Assembly: GCF_007991215.1 (NCBI RefSeq)
Contig: NZ_BJXX01000057.1
Location: 1 to 64,000, forward strand
Reading direction: 5' to 3'
DNA from: Aneurinibacillus danicus
Lineage (GTDB): Bacteria > Bacillota > Bacilli > Aneurinibacillales > Aneurinibacillaceae
DNA length: 64,000 nt
Of this stretch, positions 26,116 through 34,888 are shown piece by piece. Positions within the stretch are counted from its first letter, which is position 1. Every line of letters begins with the position of its first letter. A program made the translations under genes and the position numbers. A model generated the notes under the pieces. The model saw only the letters and a program-made list of their open reading frames with translations. It ran no database searches and was not told where the DNA came from.

Positions 26116-27729
26116 TTATACGAGTTGCCCCAATGCTGCATTTAATCGTTCTTGAAACGGTTCAACTCCGACGCGCTGCACGAAATCGAAGAAGCTTTCT
26201 CCTCTTTGTTTTTCTTCCTTATAGTAAGCCAGCAGCGGCAGCACGGCCCTATGCAATTGCTCTCCCAGCACGCGCCCTTTTAGTTTTTGATTGAACTGCG
26301 CATTCCTTCCAAGCGTTCCGCCGAGGAAAATGTCAAACGCGTCTTTCATACCGTCTTCCGTCTTAATCAGCGCTCCCTGGAAACCGATATCGGCAATTTG
26401 CCGCTGTCCGCAAGAGTTCGGGCATCCGACCATATGCATGCGAATCGGCTCATCCAACTCTACATGGGCATCGAGATACTCCGCGAGTTGACGCATTCTT
26501 TCCTTTGTCTCGACCAATGCAAGGTTGCAGAACTCAATACCTGTACAGGACACGGCGAACGCTGTAAAATGCTTCGGATACGGTGTCAAACGCTCTAACA
26601 CTTTTTCTTTAAGCAACAGCTCGATTTTTTCGTTCGGAACACCGGTAATCACAATATTTTGCGAGTTGCATGTGCGAAGCGAACCGCTGCCGTACTCATC
26701 CGCAAGACGTGCCAGCTCTTCCAACTCTTGCGCGGACATCCGGCCGACCGGAACGGACAGGCCCACATAACTCAAACCCGGCTGACGTTGTTCATGCACG
26801 CCGGTGAAATAACCCGCATTCCAGCCTGCGATTTTGTCTTCGCCACGTGTATTCAGCTCGCCAACCAGCTCTTTTAACTTCTCAAGGAATTTCTCCGCGC
26901 CCCAATCGGCGACCAGGAATTTGAGCCGTGCATGGTTGCGCTTCTGACGGTAGCCGTAATCGCGGAAGATTGTCGTAACACCGACCGCGACCTTGACGAC
27001 TTCTTCCGGTCGTACGAACACATCAAGTTGCTGGGCGAGGTAAGGACGTGCCGACAGACCTCCACCGACCCAGACATGGAAGCCGATGACTTCTTCACCG
27101 TCGATAACTTTGGTCGCCGGCGTAAATGCAAGGTCGTTAATCTCAGCGTGCCCTGCGTTGTAAATGTTGGCGGAAATCGAAATCTTATATTTACGCGGCA
27201 AATTTGAGAAATCACGATTCATTAAAAATGTATCCGACAATTCTTTCACCAGCGGCGTCGTATCGATTAACTCGTGCGGGTCGATTCCTGCCAGCGGGTT
27301 ACCTACAATGTTACGCGGACAGTCGCCGCACGCTTCGAACGAAGACATTCCCACGGAAGCAAGCCGTTCAAAGATGTCCGGAAGTTGCTCTACGCGCAGC
27401 CAGTGGAACTGCACCGCCTGGCGGGTCGTAATATCAACCAGGTCTTTGCCATAATCCCGTGCAATGCCTGCCAGTACACGTGCCTGATCAGATGACAGGT
27501 TGCCGGACGGAATTCGTACCCGCATCATGAAATGTCCGTCTTTCGGACGCTGCTGATAGACTCCGGCCCACTTGAAACGGTCCATGTCATCCGGCGTAAT
27601 CGATTCAAATCCGGTTTTGGCGTATTCGTAAATATCCTCAATTACGTCCAGTCCGTCTTTTTCAAGCTTCGCCAATTCATTTTTGTTCAAATTCCCCCTA
27701 TCGTTTGCCCAGAATGCTGTGTAAGCCAT
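26116..27729 (-). CDS. Ferredoxin-type sulfite (nitrite) reductase
   Basis: A 537-residue siroheme/4Fe-4S reductase. The duplicated nitrite/sulfite reductase fold is visible (FMMRVRIPSGNLSSDQARVL and LSYVGLSVPVGRMSAQEL half-domains). Cluster ligands: CTGIEFC (C-x5-C) and GCPNSCGQ (C-x3-C). CysI-type and NirA-type proteins are hard to separate, but the operon (sat, cysC, cysH, siroheme methylase, SAM riboswitch) points to sulfite reduction to sulfide. ATG 27729 is used because GAGGAGAG lies 6 bp upstream; an in-frame TTG at 27747 contains that site. Confidence 0.92.
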   Translation of the reverse strand: MAYTAFWANDRGNLNKNELAKLEKDGLDVIEDIYEYAKTGFESITPDDMDRFKWAGVYQQRPKDGHFMMRVRIPSGNLSSDQARVLAGIARDYGKDLVDITTRQAVQFHWLRVEQLPDIFERLASVGMSSFEACGDCPRNIVGNPLAGIDPHELIDTTPLVKELSDTFLMNRDFSNLPRKYKISISANIYNAGHAEINDLAFTPATKVIDGEEVIGFHVWVGGGLSARPYLAQQLDVFVRPEEVVKVAVGVTTIFRDYGYRQKRNHARLKFLVADWGAEKFLEKLKELVGELNTRGEDKIAGWNAGYFTGVHEQRQPGLSYVGLSVPVGRMSAQELEELARLADEYGSGSLRTCNSQNIVITGVPNEKIELLLKEKVLERLTPYPKHFTAFAVSCTGIEFCNLALVETKERMRQLAEYLDAHVELDEPIRMHMVGCPNSCGQRQIADIGFQGALIKTEDGMKDAFDIFLGGTLGRNAQFNQKLKGRVLGEQLHRAVLPLLAYYKEEKQRGESFFDFVQRVGVEPFQERLNAALGQLV

Positions 27730-27754
27730 GCTTCTCTCTCCTCTCAATCAAAAT

Positions 27755-28528
27755 TCACGCAGTGACAACGTGGGACAGTTGCTGCTCGTACCAGGCAAGC
27801 TGTTCTCGCAGGCGCACAACTTCACCGACGACAATAATCGCGGGAGACTTAAAACGCGCTTGCTGCACCTTTTCCACAATCGTCTCGAGCGTACCGATAA
27901 GAGTTTCTTGATTCTCATATGTTCCCCAGCGCACAAGCGCCACAGGAGTCTCTTTCCTACGGCCATGCTGGCGCAGATTTCGCACAATATCCGGGAGATT
28001 GCCGACACCCATGTAGAAGACCAGCGTATCCACGGCAGTCGCAAGCTTCTTCCAATCAATCCCACTTTGTTCCTTATCTGCAGCTTTATGGCCGGTTACA
28101 AACGCAACAGAAGAAGAATATGCACGATGTGTAACCGGAATCCCCGCATAGGCAGGGGCCGCAATCCCCGAAGTGATACCCGGCACTACTTCATAGGAAA
28201 GACCTGCTGCCAGACAGGCTTCCGCCTCTTCTCCGCCGCGCCCGAAAACAAATGGATCGCCTCCTTTCAAACGAACTACCTCTTTGCCCTCCAATGCCTT
28301 TTCAACGATAATTCGGTTGATTTCGGATTGGGGGAGCGAGTGATGATCCGCTTGTTTGCCACAGTAGATGCGCTCCGCCTCTTGTTTTGCGTAATCCAGC
28401 AGCTTTGGACTGGCCAGCCGATCATAAACGACGACATCCGCGTGCTGCAGAAGTTCAAGACCGCGTACCGTGATTAATTTCGGATCACCGGGGCCAGCCC
28501 CTACAAGATAGACCTTTCCTTGTGTCAT
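27755..28528 (-). CDS. cobA: Uroporphyrinogen-III C-methyltransferase
   Basis: A 257-residue SUMT that uses SAM to make precorrin-2, the siroheme precursor needed by the neighbouring sulfite reductase. Motifs: VYLVGAGPGDPKLITVRGLELL, VVYDRL, RLKGGDPFVFGRGGEE, VVPGITSGIAAPAYAGIPVTHR. First gene after the SAM riboswitch. The precorrin-2 dehydrogenase and ferrochelatase that follow in Bacillus (ylnE, ylnF) are absent here. Confidence 0.95.
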   Translation of the reverse strand: MTQGKVYLVGAGPGDPKLITVRGLELLQHADVVVYDRLASPKLLDYAKQEAERIYCGKQADHHSLPQSEINRIIVEKALEGKEVVRLKGGDPFVFGRGGEEAEACLAAGLSYEVVPGITSGIAAPAYAGIPVTHRAYSSSVAFVTGHKAADKEQSGIDWKKLATAVDTLVFYMGVGNLPDIVRNLRQHGRRKETPVALVRWGTYENQETLIGTLETIVEKVQQARFKSPAIIVVGEVVRLREQLAWYEQQLSHVVTA

Positions 28529-28586
28529 GCCGTCTCTCCTTTCATCGTTTTTTAATTAAATGCATTAGCTTAGTTGGTTTACTGCA

Positions 28587-28619
28587 ATAAAAAACCCTTC
28601 TTCATAATGAAGAAGGGTT
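28587..28619 (-). terminator. Expression-platform terminator of the SAM riboswitch
   Basis: Minus-strand AACCCTTCTTCA/TGAAGAAGGGTT hairpin followed by TTTTTATT, directly after the S-box aptamer and before cobA. Confidence 0.9.
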
Positions 28620-28620
28620 C

Positions 28621-28750
28621 GTATATGCCTTTCGACCCCTCTTCCTCATCTTTGAGCATTGCTCTCTGGAATTGGCACCTAACCGCATTAGGTTGCCGAG
28701 ACTTCATCGGGCCAGTCCCTCCGTCTCTCTGGATAAGAAAGAGAATCCAT
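28621..28750 (-). ncRNA. SAM-I (S-box) riboswitch
   Basis: The minus strand carries the conserved S-box core: CTTATCCAGAGAGACGGAGG, then GACTGGCCCGATGAAG, then CGGCAACC, and GGTGCCAATTCC, followed by a terminator. When SAM is high, transcription of the cobA-to-cysC sulfate assimilation operon should stop. Confidence 0.95.
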
Positions 28751-28787
28751 ATTATTTTAATTTGATTTATTCAATTGATTGGTTTTG

Positions 28788-28816
28788 ATTATACCTTGCT
28801 TTTTTTCAAATAGCAA
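28788..28816 (-). promoter_or_regulatory. Sigma-A promoter of the sulfate assimilation operon
   Basis: Minus strand TTGCTA (plus 28811-28816) and TATAAT (plus 28788-28793) with a 17-bp spacer, just upstream of the S-box. Confidence 0.75.
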
Positions 28817-28977
28817 GAACTTTTCAAACAAAATGCGGCTCAATACCAGAAAATGTAGTTGACTGTTCGAATGTACCTCATGTATGACAAGGAACAGGAA
28901 AAGGGATAGACATGTCACTTTGTTACATTCTGCAGGGGCGATACAGAGGCCGCTCCATAAGGGTAAGCTAAAACTTT

Positions 28978-29029
28978 AAAATCCAAGTCATAAAAGACTT
29001 AAAATTAAGTCTTTTATGACTTGGATTTT
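28978..29029. promoter_or_regulatory. Perfect 23-bp inverted repeat, likely activator site
   Basis: Arms at 28978-29000 and 29007-29029 are exact inverse copies around AAAATT. Inside, AAGTC and GACTT half-sites alternate at 28985, 28996, 29007 and 29018, i.e. every 11 bp, so the site is two AAGTC-N6-GACTT palindromes on one DNA face. It lies 55-110 bp upstream of the sigma-54 promoter, the normal place for an enhancer. It is A+T rich and lacks a terminator-like GC stem. Confidence 0.6.
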
Positions 29030-29083
29030 CTCTTTATCTTTTCTCTTTTTTCGTGTTTTCTGTGATTTTTTCTATTTCAGAAG

Positions 29084-29100
29084 TTGGCATACTTATTGCT
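29084..29100 (+). promoter_or_regulatory. Sigma-54 promoter of the gabT-like operon
   Basis: TTGGCATACTTATTGCT, GG 29086-29087 and GC 29098-29099, exact -24/-12 spacing; start of transcription near 29111. Confidence 0.85.
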
Positions 29101-29175
29101 TCTACATAAAAACGAGGTAAAAATTTTATTTTTACACATTCTATTTCTGTTATTTACTATTAAGGAGGTATCCAC

Positions 29176-30531
29176 ATGAGCTATAAATTCGCTAACGTGA
29201 AAACTGAATTGCCAGGACCAAAAGCTAAAAAACTTCTTGAACGTCGTAAACAGTATGTACCAAAAGGAATCAGCAACGGAATTCCTACATTCGTAGAAAA
29301 AGCCCAGGGCGCTCTTCTTACCGATGTAGATGGCAATACATTTATCGATTTTGCAGGTGCAATCGGTACCATCAATGTAGGACACTGTACACCGGAAGTC
29401 GTGGAAGCACTGCATGATCAAGTAGATAAATACATCCATACCGGCTTCAACGTTATGATGTACGAACCGTACATCGAGCTGGCAGAACGTCTTGCCAAAC
29501 TGGCACCCGGTAATCATGAGAAGCAAGTGATGTTCTTGAACAGCGGTGCGGAAGCGGTGGAAAACGCCGTGAAAATCGCCCGCAAATATACGAAACGCCA
29601 GGGTGTCGTCGTTTTCTCCCGCGGCTTCCATGGACGCACGCTGCTTACTATGACGATGACCAGCAAAGTAAAACCTTATAAATTCGAATTCGGCCCGTTC
29701 GCGCCGGAAGTATACAAAGCGCCGTACCATTACGAATATCGTCGTCCGGAAGGCATGAGCGCAGAACAGTACGATGATTATATCTTAAACGAATTCAAGA
29801 CATTTCTGCTGGGCGATGTGGCACCGGAAACGATTGCCGCCGTCGTAATGGAGCCGGTACAGGGGGAAGGCGGATTTGTCGTTCCTTCCAAAAAATTCGT
29901 ACAGGGCGTAGCAGAAATTTGTAAGCAGCACGGTATCGTGTTCGTTGCTGACGAAATTCAAACAGGCTTCTCCCGTACGGGTAAATTGTTTGCGGTAGAG
30001 CACTTCGATGTAGTACCGGATCTGATGACCATCTCCAAATCCATGGGCGCGGGTCTTCCGATCAGCGGCGTTATCGGACGCAAAGAAATTATGGAAGTGG
30101 CCAATGCGGGCGAGCTTGGGGGTACCTATGCGGGAAGTCCGCTCGGATGCCGTGCAGCGCTTGCCGTGCTCGATGTAATCGAGAAATATGACCTTAATGA
30201 AAGGGGCCGTGTAATCGGCGAGAAAGTGATAGAGCGCTTTAACCATCTTGCGGAAAAATACGATATAATTGGAGACGTACGCGGTTTGGGTGCTATGTGC
30301 GCGATGGAATTTGTCAAAGACAAACAAACCAAAGAACCAAACAAAGAAATTGTGGGCACAATTATTAATGAAGCCAACAAACGCGGCTTAATTACATTGA
30401 GCGCGGGCTTATACGGCAACGTAATACGCGTATTGATGCCGCTCGTCATTACGGACGAACAGCTCGAAGAAGGCCTCGACATCCTCGAAGAATCCATCGC
30501 TGCTGCAACATCTGCTCTGCAAGTACAATAA
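29176..30531 (+). CDS. gabT: 4-aminobutyrate aminotransferase family protein
   Basis: A 451-residue class III PLP-dependent aminotransferase: GNTFIDFAGAIGTINVGH, LNSGAEAVENAVKIARKYT, FHGRT, EPVQGEGGF, VADEIQTGFSRTGKLFAVEH with the PLP-contacting Asp, and TISKSMGAGLPISGVIG with the Schiff-base Lys. Best match is GABA:2-oxoglutarate transaminase, producing succinate semialdehyde and glutamate; 5-aminovalerate or another omega-amino acid cannot be excluded. Ribosome binding site AAGGAGG. First gene of the sigma-54 operon. Confidence 0.9.
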   Translation: MSYKFANVKTELPGPKAKKLLERRKQYVPKGISNGIPTFVEKAQGALLTDVDGNTFIDFAGAIGTINVGHCTPEVVEALHDQVDKYIHTGFNVMMYEPYIELAERLAKLAPGNHEKQVMFLNSGAEAVENAVKIARKYTKRQGVVVFSRGFHGRTLLTMTMTSKVKPYKFEFGPFAPEVYKAPYHYEYRRPEGMSAEQYDDYILNEFKTFLLGDVAPETIAAVVMEPVQGEGGFVVPSKKFVQGVAEICKQHGIVFVADEIQTGFSRTGKLFAVEHFDVVPDLMTISKSMGAGLPISGVIGRKEIMEVANAGELGGTYAGSPLGCRAALAVLDVIEKYDLNERGRVIGEKVIERFNHLAEKYDIIGDVRGLGAMCAMEFVKDKQTKEPNKEIVGTIINEANKRGLITLSAGLYGNVIRVLMPLVITDEQLEEGLDILEESIAAATSALQVQ

Positions 30532-30558
30532 TGATTTAGGAAGAAAGGGGTTCTAGCC

Positions 30559-31995
30559 ATGAATCAAATAATACCGAAAAAACCTCTGTATATCGCTGGC
30601 GGAACAAAAGAAGCGGCCTCCTATAAGGAGCTTCGTTCCCCGCATTCCGGAGAAGTTATTGCAGAAGTCGCCATTGGTACCAGGGAAGACATGAAAGCGG
30701 CAATCGACTATGCAGAAGAAGCAGCGAAGGTAATGGCGAAACTGCCGGCCCATAAACGCGCTGCCATTCTGCAGAACGTATCCTTGCTTCTGAAGGAACG
30801 GAAAGAAGAAGCAGCACGCATCCTGACGCTTGAGGCGGCTAAACCGATTACGGTAGCCCGCGGTGAAATCGCTCGGACCATTGAAACCTACCAATTCGCG
30901 GCCGACGAAGCGCGCCGCCTGCACGGAGAAACCATTCCGATGGACGCTTCAGCTATGGGTGAAAATCGCATCGCCTATACCGTGCGTCATCCGCTCGGTG
31001 TTGTCGGAGCAATCACGCCGTTCAACTTTCCGTTCAATCTGGTGGCACACAAGCTTGGACCTGCCTTCGCAGCCGGGAATGCGGTCATTTTGAAACCGGC
31101 AGACCAAACGCCGCTATCCTCCTTCTTCATCGCTGATCTGTTCGCAGAAGCCGGGCTTCCGGCTGGTGCCCTTCAGGTTATCCCCGGTCCGGGGAGCGAA
31201 GTCGGAGACGAGATGGTATGCGACGACCGTGTGAAAATGATTACGTTCACCGGCAGCCCGGAAGTCGGCAAAACAATCCGTTCTAAAGCGGGATTGAAGC
31301 GTGTCGTACTTGAGCTCGGTTCTAACTCCGGCTTGATCATTGACGAAGGATTCGATATTGACCGGATTATCAAACGAACGGTAACAGGCGCGTTCACATT
31401 CATGGGACAGGTATGTATTTCCCTGCAACGCATCTACGTGCACCGCTCCCTGTATAATGAGTTTGTAGAGAAATTCGTTGCGGAAACACAGAATCTACGT
31501 ATCGGTGACCCGCAGGACGAGACAACCGACATTGCGGCGCTGATTTCACAAAAAGACGTCGACCGCATCGCCTCCTGGATTGAAGAAGCCGAAGCCCTCG
31601 GCGCGAAGGTATTGACCGGCGGCACGGAAGGCAACCTTGTTAAACCGACCGTTCTCGTTGACGTACCGCCGCATGCGAAAGTAAGCTGCCAGGAAACGTT
31701 CGCACCGGTCGTCATTATCAGCCCGTTTGATTCATTCGACGAAGCGATCGACGCGGTAAACGACTCCCGCTACGGACTTCAGGCCGGTGTATACACCGAT
31801 AATATTGAGCGTGCATTCCACGCGGCTGAACGTCTGGAAGTAGGCGGTGTAATGATTAATGACTTCCCGACATTCCGTGTCGACCAAATGCCTTATGGCG
31901 GCGTGAAAGAAAGCGGCGTGGGACGTGAAGGCATCAAGTACGCGACCGAAGAAATGACCGAAATGAAGCTTGTCTGCTTCAACCGCAATAAATAA
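30559..31995 (+). CDS. Aldehyde dehydrogenase, probably semialdehyde oxidising
   Basis: A 478-residue NAD(P)-dependent aldehyde dehydrogenase: oxyanion Asn in TPFNFPFNL, cofactor motif FTGSPEVGK, general-base Glu in LELGSNSG and catalytic Cys in GQVCISLQR. By position after gabT it probably oxidises succinate semialdehyde (GabD role). The active-site neighbourhood CISLQRIYVH is closer to lactaldehyde/phosphonate-type ALDHs than to classical GabD, so the substrate is an inference. It is 27 bp after gabT and 42 bp before the activator. Confidence 0.87.
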   Translation: MNQIIPKKPLYIAGGTKEAASYKELRSPHSGEVIAEVAIGTREDMKAAIDYAEEAAKVMAKLPAHKRAAILQNVSLLLKERKEEAARILTLEAAKPITVARGEIARTIETYQFAADEARRLHGETIPMDASAMGENRIAYTVRHPLGVVGAITPFNFPFNLVAHKLGPAFAAGNAVILKPADQTPLSSFFIADLFAEAGLPAGALQVIPGPGSEVGDEMVCDDRVKMITFTGSPEVGKTIRSKAGLKRVVLELGSNSGLIIDEGFDIDRIIKRTVTGAFTFMGQVCISLQRIYVHRSLYNEFVEKFVAETQNLRIGDPQDETTDIAALISQKDVDRIASWIEEAEALGAKVLTGGTEGNLVKPTVLVDVPPHAKVSCQETFAPVVIISPFDSFDEAIDAVNDSRYGLQAGVYTDNIERAFHAAERLEVGGVMINDFPTFRVDQMPYGGVKESGVGREGIKYATEEMTEMKLVCFNRNK

Positions 31996-32037
31996 TATGG
32001 CCGTATAAATCCGCGCCTTACGATAAGGAGGCGCCTC

Positions 32038-33693
32038 ATGCAAGCGGATATCGATATCGCATCGTTTCTCACCAGCTTCTCGATCGGATTCTGTTATCTG
32101 AATGAAGAAACATTCGCATATAACAAGCTGATCGAGAAGTGGTTTTTCGAGCAGGGCATAACGCCTACCGATCTATCCGTCCGCCTGCGAAAATGGGCGG
32201 CGGACGGTGATTTTCTTCAGCGAATGGACGGCTTTCTTTGGGAAGGAAGACTGCTGGCAGAACCGCACGGGTTTGCCTGGCTCGTCTTTCCATGGGAGAC
32301 CAAAGAAAGCCATGTCGCTACGGAATATGAACATCTGTACGCGGAACTAAAAAGCGTATTCGCCGCGGCCTATGACGAAATTTTTGTTACCGACGGCGAA
32401 GGATATACCGTTCGGGTAAACGGGGCCTGTGAACGCAACTACGGATTGACCGCCGAGCAGATGGTCGGCAAACACGTCACCGAGCTGGTAGCTCAGGGGA
32501 TTTTCTCCCCTTCTGCGACGCTCGACGTCATAAAACAACGCAAGCAAATCAACCTCGTGCAGCAGACACAGAACGGACGCAGGCTGCTGGTGACGGCCAC
32601 CCCTGTTTTCACACAGGACGGCCAGTTGATTCGCGTCGTCAGCAATTCGCGCGATATTACTGAGCTATTAAATCTGCGCGAACAGCTCGACCAGTTGCAA
32701 GAGCGTGTAGAGACGTATGAAGAAACTTTGCAACTGCGAGAGGAAGCATCCGGCATAAAACTCACTGTGCGCAGCTCTTCAATGCTTGCCGTGCTATCCA
32801 AAATCGAAAAAGTCGCGAAGGTAGACAGTACGGTGCTGTTGCTCGGAGAATCGGGTGTGGGAAAAACGCACCTTGCCCGCTACCTGCACAACATGAGTCC
32901 ACGCAAACAGGAACCTTTTCTCTCTGTGAACTGCAGCGCTCTTCCCGAATCTCTCATCGAATCCGAGCTGTTCGGATACGAACGCGGAGCGTTTTCCGGT
33001 GCGCATGAGAAAGGAAAAAAAGGGCTGTTCGAAGCTGCAAACGGAGGCACACTGTTTCTGGACGAAATCGGGGAATTGCCGCTTTCGATGCAAGCTAAAC
33101 TGCTGAACGTACTGCAGGAGAAACAGTTTTTCCGCATTGGCGGCACGACTCCGATTCAAGTGGATGTACGCATTGTCGCGGCCACCAATCAAGATTTGAA
33201 AAAGAAAGTGGAAGAGAAAACCTTCCGCAACGATTTATATTACCGGCTGAATGTCATTCCGATTACGATTCCGCCGCTCAGGGAACGACAGGAAGACATC
33301 GTACCGCTTGCCATCCGTTTTCTCGAAGAGTTTAAAGAGACGTATGGCATCGAGAAGAAACTCAGCTATACGGCCGCGGAAGAGCTGCGGCGTGCGCAAT
33401 GGCCGGGCAACATTCGGGAGCTGCGCAACTTCCTGGAGCGGATTGTGGTAACGGCGGATGAAGACGTCATTACAGCGGAACATATCACGCGTGCGCTCTA
33501 CGATGACGAAGAAGCACCGCCGCCTGAGCCGGAAGAAGGAATGACGCTGAAAGACCAGCTTGAACGCTATGAAGGTCAGATTATACGCCGGGCGTATAAA
33601 GAGTGCGGAAGCACGTACAAGCTGGCGGAGATGCTCGGCATAAGCCAGTCCAGCGCAATGCGCAAAGTCAATAAATATGTAAAGGAACTGTGA
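32038..33693 (+). CDS. Sigma-54 activator (PAS-AAA+-HTH) of the gabT operon
   Basis: A 551-residue enhancer-binding protein encoded last in the operon it presumably activates. Residues 1-95 are a sensor region I do not recognise; PAS at about 100-215; coiled coil; AAA+ at about 240-475 with Walker A GESGVGKT and Walker [11 protein letters not shown]; a TyrR/Fis-like helix-turn-helix at the end (STYKLAEMLGISQSSAMRKVNKY). The sigma-54 contact loop reads GAFSGA, not GAFTGA. It likely binds the 28978-29029 repeat. Confidence 0.92.
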   Translation: MQADIDIASFLTSFSIGFCYLNEETFAYNKLIEKWFFEQGITPTDLSVRLRKWAADGDFLQRMDGFLWEGRLLAEPHGFAWLVFPWETKESHVATEYEHLYAELKSVFAAAYDEIFVTDGEGYTVRVNGACERNYGLTAEQMVGKHVTELVAQGIFSPSATLDVIKQRKQINLVQQTQNGRRLLVTATPVFTQDGQLIRVVSNSRDITELLNLREQLDQLQERVETYEETLQLREEASGIKLTVRSSSMLAVLSKIEKVAKVDSTVLLLGESGVGKTHLARYLHNMSPRKQEPFLSVNCSALPESLIESELFGYERGAFSGAHEKGKKGLFEAANGGTLFLDEIGELPLSMQAKLLNVLQEKQFFRIGGTTPIQVDVRIVAATNQDLKKKVEEKTFRNDLYYRLNVIPITIPPLRERQEDIVPLAIRFLEEFKETYGIEKKLSYTAAEELRRAQWPGNIRELRNFLERIVVTADEDVITAEHITRALYDDEEAPPPEPEEGMTLKDQLERYEGQIIRRAYKECGSTYKLAEMLGISQSSAMRKVNKYVKEL

Positions 33694-33694
33694 G

Positions 33695-33952
33695 ATGCTG
33701 ATCACGATATACGGGACGCAAGCCACAGAGACAATGGATTTCCACCTGGACCGCCCGCATACCGTTGGCGCCATTCTCGAGATTCTGTTGACCATTCATC
33801 CCTGGTTTTGTCAGGCGCTGCCGCCTGAGCGGGACAGGTCCACACTGGAGACAGTTTTATCCATCCGAACTCCCGCCAATCGCTCACTTACTCTTGACGA
33901 TACTGTCACAAATGACACGGAGCTTGAAATTCACTTTCATGATATGATATAA
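33695..33952 (+). CDS. Small protein of unknown function
   Basis: An 85-residue ORF starting one base after the activator stop, so cotranscribed. LITIYGTQATETMDFHLD and a C-terminal DTVTNDTELEIHFHDM suggest a compact beta-rich, possibly ubiquitin-like (MoaD/ThiS-size) fold, but there is no C-terminal Gly-Gly. I do not recognise a family. The short spacing to the activator and sound codon use support it as real. Confidence 0.5.
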   Translation: MLITIYGTQATETMDFHLDRPHTVGAILEILLTIHPWFCQALPPERDRSTLETVLSIRTPANRSLTLDDTVTNDTELEIHFHDMI

Positions 33953-33973
33953 GCAGATCATAAGAGGAAGTGA

Positions 33974-34099
33974 ATGGATGTGTTCGAGTTTTTCTATCGC
34001 AGACGCAACAACCAGCCTATGTATTATTTCATGATCGGAGCGCTGGTTACAGGTATTGTAATGATGGGTTTAGGGTTCTGGTATATGGTAAGATTGTAA
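33974..34099 (+). CDS. 41-residue single-pass membrane peptide
   Basis: ATG at 33974 directly behind AAGAGGAAG; reads MDVFEFFYRRRNNQPMYYF then one membrane helix (MIGALVTGIVMMGLGFWYMV) and RL at the end. The basic RRR stretch before the helix predicts a cytoplasmic N terminus. Followed at once by a terminator. Function unknown. Confidence 0.6.
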   Translation: MDVFEFFYRRRNNQPMYYFMIGALVTGIVMMGLGFWYMVRL

Positions 34100-34102
34100 A
34101 AA

Positions 34103-34133
34103 TCCCCTGTTGCATGTGAAACAGGGGTATTTC
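34103..34133 (+). terminator. Terminator of the gabT operon
   Basis: CCCCTGTT/AACAGGGG stem with an eight-base loop, then TATTTCTCT. Confidence 0.7.
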
Positions 34134-34169
34134 TCTGTGTGGAATTTATACAATAATGAGGGATGAGAA

Positions 34170-34832
34170 ATGAATATTATTCTCTGGGGTTTTGCAACCG
34201 TTTTATCCGGCTATTTCGCCTATAGTATTCTGCGTCAATGGCTCGCCAAACGAAAACCCAGCCATCTGGCATGGTTTATCGGCTTCTTCTTTTATTTCTT
34301 TAGCGCGTTGGGCAGTACACTGTCATACCTTATCGGCTGGGAATCTACAATGTACCGTATCTGGTATGTAGCGGCAGCATCTCTTGTGGCATTTCTCGGC
34401 GCAGGCCAGCTGTATTTTACGGTAAAGCCAAAGTTGGCGCATACTTTTCTTCTGCTGATGGGCGTGCTTACTATCAGTATGTTTGTCAAAGTGTTTAATT
34501 CTTCTCTTCACCTTGAGCAGTTGGCACTGCACGGCGAAGAGATTGGCGGAACCGCGCTGCCGCGCGAAGTGCGTCTGTATTCGCCACTGCTGACCATTCC
34601 GGGTAGTTTTGCACTTATCATCGGTTCTTTTTATACATTTTTCCGCCGTCATTCCAAGGCCGGTCTCTGGATCGGCGTCGGCTCGCTGATCATCGCCATG
34701 GGTGGCACATTGACCCGATTCGGCTTGACAGACATCCTGCCGATTGCCAACAGCATCGGCATTACACTGATTTTCTATGGTTATTCACTCGCAGCTAAAC
34801 CAAAGACAGCACTGCTGCAGCAGCAAGCATAG
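34170..34832 (+). CDS. Seven-helix membrane protein of unknown function
   Basis: A 220-residue integral membrane protein with about seven hydrophobic helices and an extracellular-type loop near residues 113-135 (NSSLHLEQLALHGEEIGG). No transporter signature. The layout resembles 7TM sensor-type or uncharacterised Bacillales membrane proteins. ATG has TGAGGGATGAG upstream. Confidence 0.7.
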   Translation: MNIILWGFATVLSGYFAYSILRQWLAKRKPSHLAWFIGFFFYFFSALGSTLSYLIGWESTMYRIWYVAAASLVAFLGAGQLYFTVKPKLAHTFLLLMGVLTISMFVKVFNSSLHLEQLALHGEEIGGTALPREVRLYSPLLTIPGSFALIIGSFYTFFRRHSKAGLWIGVGSLIIAMGGTLTRFGLTDILPIANSIGITLIFYGYSLAAKPKTALLQQQA

Positions 34833-34850
34833 TAACACTCCCCATCAAAA

Positions 34851-34886
34851 AAAGTCCTTCACCGCATTCTGCGCATGAAGGGCTTT
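34851..34886. terminator. Terminator for the converging 34170 and 34889 genes
   Basis: AAAGTCCTTCA/TGAAGGGCTTT stem, 14-base loop; the minus strand continues with a seven-T run. Confidence 0.75.
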
Positions 34887-34888
34887 CG

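Noticed and set aside
28978-29029. Considered as a Rho-independent terminator
   Set aside because: The stem is A+T rich with no GC core, lies after no gene end, and its phased half-sites and position fit an enhancer better.
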